Made by a program: the position numbers and the translations under genes. The notes under the pieces are model-generated. The model saw only the letters and a program-made list of their open reading frames with translations, did no database searches and was not told the DNA's origin. From Chitinophaga pinensis DSM 2588 (lineage in GTDB: Bacteria; Bacteroidota; Bacteroidia; Chitinophagales; Chitinophagaceae): 64,000 nucleotides of DNA. Location of the stretch: NCBI RefSeq assembly GCF_000024005.1, contig NC_013132.1:5574001-5638000 (forward strand), read 5' to 3'. This document shows, one piece after another, positions 9,133 through 16,463 of this stretch. How positions within the stretch are numbered: position 1 is the first letter of the stretch; each line of letters opens with the position of its first letter.

Positions 9133-9543
9133 AAGTAGTATTGTTTAGAGAGCGTGTAAATTACATATTATTTAGCAGACATACTACGATCACCCCTATT
9201 TGCAGCAGACTAAAAACCGGATAAGTACCGGCGTATCCGTTACAGTGATCGTTTATAGCGACACACTACGTAAATGCATACATACAAAGCATTTAATATA
9301 TGCTTCGTTTTATAACTGCGTCAGTCATCTTATAGCAGCTGACGCTGAATTTTGATTTTGGCAGCTAAGAAAAAAGTCTTTACCTTTCAAAGACCTCGAA
9401 AGGACCAAATCAATATACGAAGCAAACAAAATAACTATTACAAAATTTACAGAACAACGAACGTGATACCTCAACATTGCAGGTGAAAACTTCTATTTAA
9501 TTATTCCACACCAACTCACAATTACTTCAAAACACCACTGCTC
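9133..9543. other. Divergent intergenic region between cobW and the ferritin-like gene
   Basis: This 411-bp gap contains no credible gene. It holds an inverted repeat GCGTCAG/CTGACGC (9318-9345), the promoter-like elements at 9357-9388 and a second inverted repeat CCTTTC/GAAAGG (9383-9403). No B12-box (GCCACTG) was found on either strand near cobW, so a cobalamin riboswitch is not supported here. Confidence 0.6.
9357..9388 (+). promoter_or_regulatory. Probable Bacteroidota-type promoter of the quinoprotein operon, with overlapping operator-like inverted repeat
   Basis: TTTG at 9357-9360 and TACCTTTC at 9381-9388 are 20 bases apart, close to the Bacteroidota -33 TTTG / -7 TAnnTTTG consensus (one mismatch). 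The -7 element overlaps the left arm of CCTTTC-N9-GAAAGG (9383-9403), which could be an operator. This leaves a leader of about 150 bases before the ATG at 9544. Confidence 0.45.
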
Positions 9544-11064
9544 ATGCAACGTAATTTTGAACGTTACCTCGGCCCTGTGTTCGAAAGGGCACAACTCAAC
9601 AAAGTCAGAACGGAAGCACTGAAATCAGCTAATTTCGATGGCATCCAGTCCATGGATTACTCCACCTTCGAAACCAGTGAAGCCCCTATCAGTATCCCAC
9701 CGGAATTCAACGGCAAAGACTATGTTTCTTTCCTGCTTTGTATCGATGCGGAAATTGAACATGGCCTGATGCTGCAATATCTGTACGCCGCTTACAGTCT
9801 TGGCGGTCCGCAGATACCTGACGAATACAAACAACCGATCAAGGAAGCACAAGAAGTGATCCTCGGCATTGCCAAGGAAGAAATGGGCCACTTCGTTTCT
9901 GTACAGAATGTACTCAAACTGATCGGTGCTCCACTGCATTTTGAAAGACAGGATTATCCCTGGGATACGCCCTTCTACCCTTTTCCTTTTAAGCTGGAAC
10001 CGCTGACCCTTGGTTCACTGGCAAAATATGTCTACGCTGAAGCTCCGCAAAGCTGGCTGGATGAAGATCAGGAATGGGCGCCGGAGATCAAAAGATGGGT
10101 ATTTGCAGAGGTACCGAAGCCTAATACCGTAGGCGCATTATTCGAAGTATTACTTAAACTGATCAACGATCCGGATGTTATCCCTGATGAAGCTTTCCAG
10201 GCAGAAACCTTTCCTTTCCAGGCCAAGTTCGATGAATGGGGTCGTGGTTATAAAAAAGGTGAGCGTGGCAATCCGGATGGAAGTGGTCCTGCCGGTTCTC
10301 CTGATGTATTGGTAATGCCACTGGCAAGCAGAGATGACGCCTTTAAAGCACTCAGCGAGATCGCAGAACAGGGAGAAGCCACCATCGATGAAAACCCGGC
10401 TCCATCTCACTTTGAGCGCTTCCTCGATGTATATAAAAAGCTTAAAAAGGTCATGAATGACTCAGCATCGACCTTCCCTCTTTCGAGGAACGTAGCGATC
10501 AATCCTGAAATCCCTGCCGACAGCGGTGATTATCCAAGCGATGATCCTAACAGTTCTCCTTCAGAAGGACAGATCTATGAACCCAACCCAAAATATAACG
10601 AGCTGGATTTTATCACCAATCCGGAAGCACAGACATGGGGACACCTGTTCAACTTACGTTACCGTATGCTGTTGAACTTCCTCACACACAGCTTCCTGCT
10701 GGACAATGGTTTTAATAATGTAGGCGCTATCTCACCACGTGGTATGATCATCAATTCTACTTTTGGTGAAATGTACAACCTGCGCAGCATAGCCACTGTG
10801 ATGGTACAATTGCCACTCACGACAGATACAAGTAATACCAAAGTTGCCGGTCCGCCGTTCCTGGTACCCTACACACTCACGCTTCCTATGGGAGAACATA
10901 ACAGATGGCGTACACATAAGGACCTGATCGAGGCATCTCAACCCCTGATCGCTAAACTGCTGCATCAATCAGCTGAGTACAATCATCGTTATCTCCATTC
11001 ATTAAGAGAAGCTGACCTGCGGCTCTTACAGGTAATAGAGGAGCTTACAACAACCACTGTTTAA
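9544..11064 (+). CDS. Ferritin-like (VioB N-domain type) protein of the quinoprotein operon
   Basis: A 506-residue protein with a ferritin-like helical domain of the type found at the N-terminus of the violacein enzyme VioB. Candidate metal ligands are E70/E72 and H73 in DAEIEHGLMLQYLY and E113/H116 in KEEMGHF, an ExxH arrangement on helices spaced as in four-helix ferritin-like proteins. A later helical stretch (around 370-400) contains GHLFNLRYRMLLNFLTH. There is no signal peptide. It is the first gene of the operon, 23 bases before the LodA-like gene. It may bind a di-metal site, but substrate and reaction are unknown; the pairing with a quinoprotein oxidase suggests an accessory or tailoring function. 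Confidence 0.75.
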   Translation: MQRNFERYLGPVFERAQLNKVRTEALKSANFDGIQSMDYSTFETSEAPISIPPEFNGKDYVSFLLCIDAEIEHGLMLQYLYAAYSLGGPQIPDEYKQPIKEAQEVILGIAKEEMGHFVSVQNVLKLIGAPLHFERQDYPWDTPFYPFPFKLEPLTLGSLAKYVYAEAPQSWLDEDQEWAPEIKRWVFAEVPKPNTVGALFEVLLKLINDPDVIPDEAFQAETFPFQAKFDEWGRGYKKGERGNPDGSGPAGSPDVLVMPLASRDDAFKALSEIAEQGEATIDENPAPSHFERFLDVYKKLKKVMNDSASTFPLSRNVAINPEIPADSGDYPSDDPNSSPSEGQIYEPNPKYNELDFITNPEAQTWGHLFNLRYRMLLNFLTHSFLLDNGFNNVGAISPRGMIINSTFGEMYNLRSIATVMVQLPLTTDTSNTKVAGPPFLVPYTLTLPMGEHNRWRTHKDLIEASQPLIAKLLHQSAEYNHRYLHSLREADLRLLQVIEELTTTTV

Positions 11065-11087
11065 CTAACCAGCAAAAAATCCAAGTT

Positions 11088-13451
11088 ATGTCAATCCTAG
11101 CATTACGTATACTTCCTCCTATCGCGATAGGCAGATTGGGTGCGTCCCAGATACCCGTAGCCGCTTATGACCTGGTCGTACCTGAGAACAAACCACTTGA
11201 TTTCAGACAGATTGCACCACAGGCTACCCTCACTATTGATCCGTCGACTAACCAGATCAAAGATGATGATACGCCACCACCGGTGATCATTTTCAAAGAA
11301 GGCAATTCTACACAGAACACTGACGTTAGTATACGTCCGGTGGCGCCTTTCCTGGAATTGTATGCTATCACCAGCGACGATGCCAATACACTTGTTCCTG
11401 TTACACAGGCATTGCTTGAAAAACATGGTTACAAACTGGAAAACATCAGCTGGTCTGTGAATGTCGGCAACCTGAAGGTGTTTCGTCGTACCGGCAAACC
11501 AGCTGATAAAATCATCGCTAAAATTGAAAATATCACCAGCAATGATCCACAACCTTTAAAAGGCTTGTGCGATAACTTTTATGCGGATAAATGGCTGCCT
11601 TTAGGTATCGTACAATATGTAAAACCTTCTGCTAAATATCCGGGCCTGCGCTTCCGTTTTACACCAGGACCAGGTAAGGTTTATGGCTCTTCTACACAGC
11701 GTATTGAAGCTGAAAAAAAAGACCCTGTAGCTGATCCTATCATCAATAGTGAAGACCTGGTATTGTATAACCCTGCCGGGGGCTGGCTGAATTATGCAGA
11801 AGGTTCTGCATTCAACCCTACATACACTATGCCTGCACAGATCTTTGCAGGCTATGATAAAGACAATGGCGATCACGTTAGCTGGGGTTACCTCGACGAT
11901 GAATGTGACGGCGAAGTAACTGCTACATTACAAGGTACAGGTGCAAGCATCAGTGCGACTGCACACATCGTGGCAGGCCCTCCTGCCTATGCACCTGATA
12001 TCCTGCCGATCCGTGCAGTATCAGACGAAATAGAGCAGATCTTCAGCGGTGTTGATCCTGACGCAGAAGTATCTATCGACGAGGCAGAAGATATCGTGCG
12101 TCGTGCATTTGAATCCATCACCCTGATGAATACCGCTGTCATGAACGGTAATCCTATCAACGGCCGCGAGAACGTCGCCAGTACGATGGTAAGACAGGAC
12201 ACCAATGACTTTGGCAGACTGTATGAGCCCATTATGGCAAGTTCTATTGTAGACAACCTTGCACTGCGTACACTGCATGAAAGAGTCTTCAATGGACTCA
12301 GTACCGGCGCTGCTGCCTGGTTTGCTTCTGCTCTGCGCAGACCTTACCAGATCGGCGACCTTTCCAATGCGGAACGTAGTAAAATGCCTGGCATGATGCG
12401 TGGCGCAGACGGAAGAGGGTTGACGCTCACCTATCGTATGATCAATAACGTTGTGCAGGCGGCTACTGATGCCATGTTTAAAAATGGTCAGGCGTCTCCA
12501 GGGCTGCTGGCACCGCCACAACCAGGAGAGCCAATCGCTGCCGCTGATCTGAAAGCACAATTGTTCTATCGTGGTGCGGGTAATCCTTACAGCGTACTGG
12601 CCAGAGCAGCTATCTCCAACTGTTTCCCGGGACTGGAGTTTGACTTCCGCAACCTGTGGCGCCATACTTTCGAAGGACTTACTCTCAGCGAAAACGACAA
12701 CTATGTACTGGAAGATAACAGCGGACATAACCTGACCGGACATAGATTAATCGGTATCAATGGTCAGCCGACAATGGTACGTGGCGAAGGCCCTGTATTT
12801 CCTGGCGGAGATAACGTACACCTGAAAACAGAAGACAATCCAAATGGCGCAGCCTTTATGGAATGGTCCAATCTGATAGCAGGATTGAAACTGGGTCAGA
12901 CGGCAGAACTGCAGTTCACCACAGACGTAGCGACGTTGCCGGTACTGGTAACGGCAGACGATCTGAAAACCAGCACCTATCCAAAGCTGACGTTTAACGT
13001 GAACAGCTACCTGGCAAAAGATGCTGCTAATAACAAGACGGCGGCGCTGAATCCGGCGATTGTGAGTCCAGGCGAACTGACTCATGGCCTCTGTGCGCCA
13101 TGGCAGAATGACTACAGGGAATGCGCCTGTTATTATTGGGCCGCCAGCCGACCAGACTATGTAAACGTACAACCAGGTGATAACGGGTTAAGTAAAGGAG
13201 ACATGTGGCTGTCTAAACGACGCACAGGTACCTATATTCCGGATAATCGTACCGATTCCAGGCTGTTCTCTTACGATGACCTGTTCCTCAACTGGCAGGG
13301 AGAACTGAACTTCATTATCGATGGAAAGGATGCACTGGCCAGTAATCCGCTGGTGACACCTCTACAGGATGCTTCGCAGGCTGCTAAAGCTTCCAGAGCT
13401 TCTAAGTCAGGCGATCAGGTACATTCCAATCCTTCACTAATTGACGAGTAA
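11088..13451 (+). CDS. LodA/GoxA-family quinoprotein (CTQ) amino-acid oxidase
   Basis: A 787-residue member of the family of L-lysine epsilon-oxidase LodA and glycine oxidase GoxA, which carry a self-derived cysteine tryptophylquinone and release H2O2. The N-terminus ALRILPPIAIGRLG and the GYLDDECDGEV segment are typical. The likely cofactor residues are C512 in SNCFPGLEFDF and W684 in CACYYWAASRPDYV, preceded by LCAPWQNDYREC, which matches the CPWQ.D...C region of LodA. From memory LodA uses C516 and W581, so the Cys-Trp interval here (172 residues) is about 100 longer. There is no export signal. Its stop overlaps the start of the radical SAM gene by one base. Substrate cannot be told from sequence. 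Confidence 0.88.
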   Translation: MSILALRILPPIAIGRLGASQIPVAAYDLVVPENKPLDFRQIAPQATLTIDPSTNQIKDDDTPPPVIIFKEGNSTQNTDVSIRPVAPFLELYAITSDDANTLVPVTQALLEKHGYKLENISWSVNVGNLKVFRRTGKPADKIIAKIENITSNDPQPLKGLCDNFYADKWLPLGIVQYVKPSAKYPGLRFRFTPGPGKVYGSSTQRIEAEKKDPVADPIINSEDLVLYNPAGGWLNYAEGSAFNPTYTMPAQIFAGYDKDNGDHVSWGYLDDECDGEVTATLQGTGASISATAHIVAGPPAYAPDILPIRAVSDEIEQIFSGVDPDAEVSIDEAEDIVRRAFESITLMNTAVMNGNPINGRENVASTMVRQDTNDFGRLYEPIMASSIVDNLALRTLHERVFNGLSTGAAAWFASALRRPYQIGDLSNAERSKMPGMMRGADGRGLTLTYRMINNVVQAATDAMFKNGQASPGLLAPPQPGEPIAAADLKAQLFYRGAGNPYSVLARAAISNCFPGLEFDFRNLWRHTFEGLTLSENDNYVLEDNSGHNLTGHRLIGINGQPTMVRGEGPVFPGGDNVHLKTEDNPNGAAFMEWSNLIAGLKLGQTAELQFTTDVATLPVLVTADDLKTSTYPKLTFNVNSYLAKDAANNKTAALNPAIVSPGELTHGLCAPWQNDYRECACYYWAASRPDYVNVQPGDNGLSKGDMWLSKRRTGTYIPDNRTDSRLFSYDDLFLNWQGELNFIIDGKDALASNPLVTPLQDASQAAKASRASKSGDQVHSNPSLIDE

Positions 13452-14833
13452 TGAACCCTGTAGCAACACATACAAATACTAATTCACTGGCAGTTATTGC
13501 CAGTGAATTAGCTTCCCGCATACAACAACGTACACCACCACGTTCGCCTCAGATCCATCTTGTCCCTACCGCAGGTAATACACAATTATTTATTGCCAAC
13601 GGCAGCAGGATGTATACAGTCTCTGCTTCTATTGCAGATCGTCTACAGCAATTGCTGTCAACGGGTGACGAAGCGGCTATTACGAACGAACTGATCAACC
13701 TCGGACTTGACACACCTGCTCTGATTAATGACAGACCGCTGGAAAGCCCTAAGTTATATGCCCTGTCACTGGCTATTGCGCAGAAATGTAATATGGGTTG
13801 CGCTTATTGCTATGCTGATCAGGGAGAGTTTGGTGGTCCCATGAAGAATATGTCGCTCGATACGGCCAAGCAGTCTGTAGATCTTTTATTAAAAGACTGT
13901 ACACCGGGCAGTAAAGTACAGGTCACCTTCCTGGGCGGAGAACCTTTGATCAACCGGAATGCACTAAGAGAGGCAACAATTTATGCATTCGAACAAGGCA
14001 GACAAAAAGATGTAAAGGTCAATTTCTCGCTCACGTCCAACGGAACATTGCTGCGGGCAGATGATGCCGATTTCTTTGAAGAATATGGTTTCGCAGTGAC
14101 AATCAGTCTGGATGGTATCGGCGAACAGCATGACCGCTTGCGCCCTATGAAAGGAGGCGCTGGTACCTATGCGAAGATCATGGAGAATATCCAGCCTTTA
14201 CTGGCCAGACAACGTACCATGCAGGTATCAGCCAGAGTCACTGTCACACCCTTGAATATAGACCTGGCAAAGACCTTACAGGAGTTTGTCGACATGGGTT
14301 TTCATAGCGTCGGCTTCTCTCCTTTGTTACGTTCCAGCAATGGCAAAGGTGAAATGTCTCCGGAAGATCTGCAACAGATGTTACAGGGTATGATTGAATG
14401 CGGACTGTTATTTGAGCAGCACGTCATCTCCGGAAAACGCTTCCCTTTCCTCAATATGGTCAATGCGCTGAAAGAGATTGCCAAAGGTACCCATCGTCCT
14501 TACCCTTGTGGTGCTGGTGCGGGTTATATGGGAGTTTCTGCAGATGGTGCATTATCTGCCTGCCATCGGTTTGTAAATGAACCGGCAGGACATATGGGCG
14601 ATCTCGATAACGGAATAAATCCTACCTTACAGAACGGCTGGTTATCCAACAGACATGTACATCAACAGGAGCCCTGTCATCAGTGCTGGGCCAGGTATCT
14701 CTGCGGTGGTGGCTGTCATCATGAGGTACTGGAAAAAGGCCGTACTGCCTGCGATTATATCCGTGGATGGCTGCATTACACCATGCAGGCACACGAACGG
14801 ATCTCCAGACTCGTACCCGATTGGTATAGATAG
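13451..14833 (+). CDS. Radical SAM/SPASM enzyme, putative quinoprotein maturase
   Basis: A 460-residue enzyme with the [4Fe-4S]/SAM motif C113-X3-C117-X2-C120 (CNMGCAYC) and the GGEP motif at 162-165. It has a textbook SPASM domain: C353-X12-G366-X4-C371, then C409-X2-C412-X5-C418-X3-C422, then C434, enough for two auxiliary clusters. The N-terminal 100 residues resemble the leader- or partner-binding region of peptide maturases. Such enzymes (anaerobic sulfatase maturases, QhpD of quinohemoprotein amine dehydrogenase) modify side chains or form thioether links in a partner polypeptide. The ATG shares a base with the LodA-like stop (ATGA-type junction), so the oxidase is the most likely substrate. 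This is inference. Confidence 0.88.
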   Translation: MNPVATHTNTNSLAVIASELASRIQQRTPPRSPQIHLVPTAGNTQLFIANGSRMYTVSASIADRLQQLLSTGDEAAITNELINLGLDTPALINDRPLESPKLYALSLAIAQKCNMGCAYCYADQGEFGGPMKNMSLDTAKQSVDLLLKDCTPGSKVQVTFLGGEPLINRNALREATIYAFEQGRQKDVKVNFSLTSNGTLLRADDADFFEEYGFAVTISLDGIGEQHDRLRPMKGGAGTYAKIMENIQPLLARQRTMQVSARVTVTPLNIDLAKTLQEFVDMGFHSVGFSPLLRSSNGKGEMSPEDLQQMLQGMIECGLLFEQHVISGKRFPFLNMVNALKEIAKGTHRPYPCGAGAGYMGVSADGALSACHRFVNEPAGHMGDLDNGINPTLQNGWLSNRHVHQQEPCHQCWARYLCGGGCHHEVLEKGRTACDYIRGWLHYTMQAHERISRLVPDWYR

Positions 14834-14849
14834 CTATAACACCCCATAT

Positions 14850-16316
14850 ATGACCCCGGAACAAACATTTGATGTATTGATCATCGGCGCCGGTCCTGCC
14901 GGTAGCTGTGCCGCCTTACGCCTTCTTTCCCTTGGATACAATGTGGTATTGACAGAAAGCGAACCCTTTCCCCGTCCGCAGATCGGTGAATCACTGTCTC
15001 CTGGTATCCGGAATATCTTTGATTACCTGAACGCGGGTGACCTGCTTCATACACGTCATTACCTGCATCAGCTGCATGCACAGGTTATCTGGGATACACC
15101 AACTCCACAACTGGTCAATACCGCACAACGTGGTGCAGGTGTCATGGTGGACAGGGCACAACTGGATCAGGACCTGCTGCAACTGGCGGTTAACCGGGGT
15201 TTACACTTATATCAACCTGCCCGCTTCGAATCCTGTAAAAGGACGGAAGAGACATGGACCTCCACACTCAGAACGGACACGGGCATCATCAGTATCAGCT
15301 CCCGCTTTATACTGGATGCCCGCGGCCGTCGTGGGAATCATATGCAGGACAGGGTATTAACAGCACCACAGACGGTAGCGATGTGGGCTGAGTTACCCGG
15401 ACAATCCCTGCCAACAGATACCCTTATTGAAGCAAGACCCGAAGGATGGATATGGGGCTCCCCTACACCCGGAGGATCATGCAGGATCATCACTTTTACA
15501 GATCCGGAAACCATCCGGCAACAGCCCCTGGTAAAGGTATTCAGTGGTATCCTTTCCGCAACGAACTTATTTGCTGCGGCAGCAGACATTCCCATTTCCG
15601 GCATCCAAACCTGTAGCGTATTTACTTACGCGCATACGGATCCCTGGAAGGACAATTACCTGCGCCTGGGAGAAGCTGCCTTTTCACTGGACCCGCTGTC
15701 TTCTACCGGTGTAGAAAAAGCGATGCGTTTTTCCCTGCAGGCGGTTATTGCCATCAATACTATTCTGAAAACAGATCAGACGAGTATGGCGCAGTCCTTC
15801 TACGAAAATAAGATGATCGAATCCATTGCCAGTCATACCCACTGGACCAGTGGCTACTATGCCCAGGCATGGCCGGGACAGGGACACCCTTTCTGGCAGA
15901 GACGATCCCTGCCCTATATTGACACTCCCGGACAGTCCACACCATTCTACAACAGACTAAAAGACAAGTTTAACCCGGCTCCGCCGCCTGGTCCGCAGCG
16001 ACGTATCAACGTGCAACAGGAATTACCCCGTTTATGGCATGAAACCGTACAGCTATCCCCATCCCTGATATTTGAAGAAGTACCCTGCGTGATCGACGAT
16101 ATGCTGCAATTGCGTACGGCTATCCGGCACCCTAATCTTGACCGGGAGATTGCCTATGTAGAAGAGGTAGAGCTCTCTCCTTTGCTTTCTATGGCCAATA
16201 AAAGCGCTACTTTTGGCGCCATTGTGGAAGAGTGGAGTAAACTACTGCCTTTTGAACAGGCGGTCCGTATCGCCTTCTTTTTGTGGGATAAAGACATTCT
16301 GTGCGAAATGCCTTAG
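14850..16316 (+). CDS. LodB-like FAD-dependent monooxygenase (tryptophan-halogenase-like fold)
   Basis: A 488-residue flavoprotein. The FAD-binding GAGPAGS (13-19), the RPQIGES segment (42-48) and LRLGEAAFSLDPLSSTGV (271-288) are those of the flavin halogenase/geranylgeranyl reductase superfamily. LodB and QhpG, members of this class, hydroxylate the tryptophan that becomes CTQ, and a lodB-type gene always accompanies LodA in studied systems, so that role is inferred here. The sequence WIWGSP (200-205) resembles the halogenase signature WxWxIP but has S for I. The start at 14850 is preferred over an earlier in-frame ATG at 14655, which would overlap the radical SAM gene by about 180 bases and would displace the N-terminal FAD strand. 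Confidence 0.85.
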   Translation: MTPEQTFDVLIIGAGPAGSCAALRLLSLGYNVVLTESEPFPRPQIGESLSPGIRNIFDYLNAGDLLHTRHYLHQLHAQVIWDTPTPQLVNTAQRGAGVMVDRAQLDQDLLQLAVNRGLHLYQPARFESCKRTEETWTSTLRTDTGIISISSRFILDARGRRGNHMQDRVLTAPQTVAMWAELPGQSLPTDTLIEARPEGWIWGSPTPGGSCRIITFTDPETIRQQPLVKVFSGILSATNLFAAAADIPISGIQTCSVFTYAHTDPWKDNYLRLGEAAFSLDPLSSTGVEKAMRFSLQAVIAINTILKTDQTSMAQSFYENKMIESIASHTHWTSGYYAQAWPGQGHPFWQRRSLPYIDTPGQSTPFYNRLKDKFNPAPPPGPQRRINVQQELPRLWHETVQLSPSLIFEEVPCVIDDMLQLRTAIRHPNLDREIAYVEEVELSPLLSMANKSATFGAIVEEWSKLLPFEQAVRIAFFLWDKDILCEMP

Positions 16317-16325
16317 CAGAAACGT

Positions 16326-16360
16326 CCGGAAGCGAACATTTCCTTTACCGAAAGCGAACA
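16326..16360 (+). promoter_or_regulatory. Direct repeat upstream of the ABC permease gene
   Basis: CCGGAAGCGAACA (16326-16338) and CCGAAAGCGAACA (16348-16360) are 12/13 identical and start 22 bases apart, two helical turns. They lie about 105-140 bases upstream of the permease start. This looks like a tandem regulator-binding site; the regulator is unknown. Confidence 0.4.
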
Positions 16361-16463
16361 GCGGTCAATACCTTCTTTTTTGCAACACATTGTTTATCAG
16401 ACATTCTCGCGTAATGGCACCTGCTTTGCAGCGTGAGCGCATACCCGTATTTAAACCAATCGC

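Noticed and set aside
9133..9543. Cobalamin riboswitch upstream of cobW
   Set aside because: No B12 box or its complement is present and no matching multi-stem structure was seen.
14655..14849. Upstream in-frame extension of the LodB-like gene
   Set aside because: It would overlap the SPASM end of the radical SAM gene by about 180 bases, and its residues do not resemble the FAD-domain start; the ATG at 14850 gives the canonical N-terminus.
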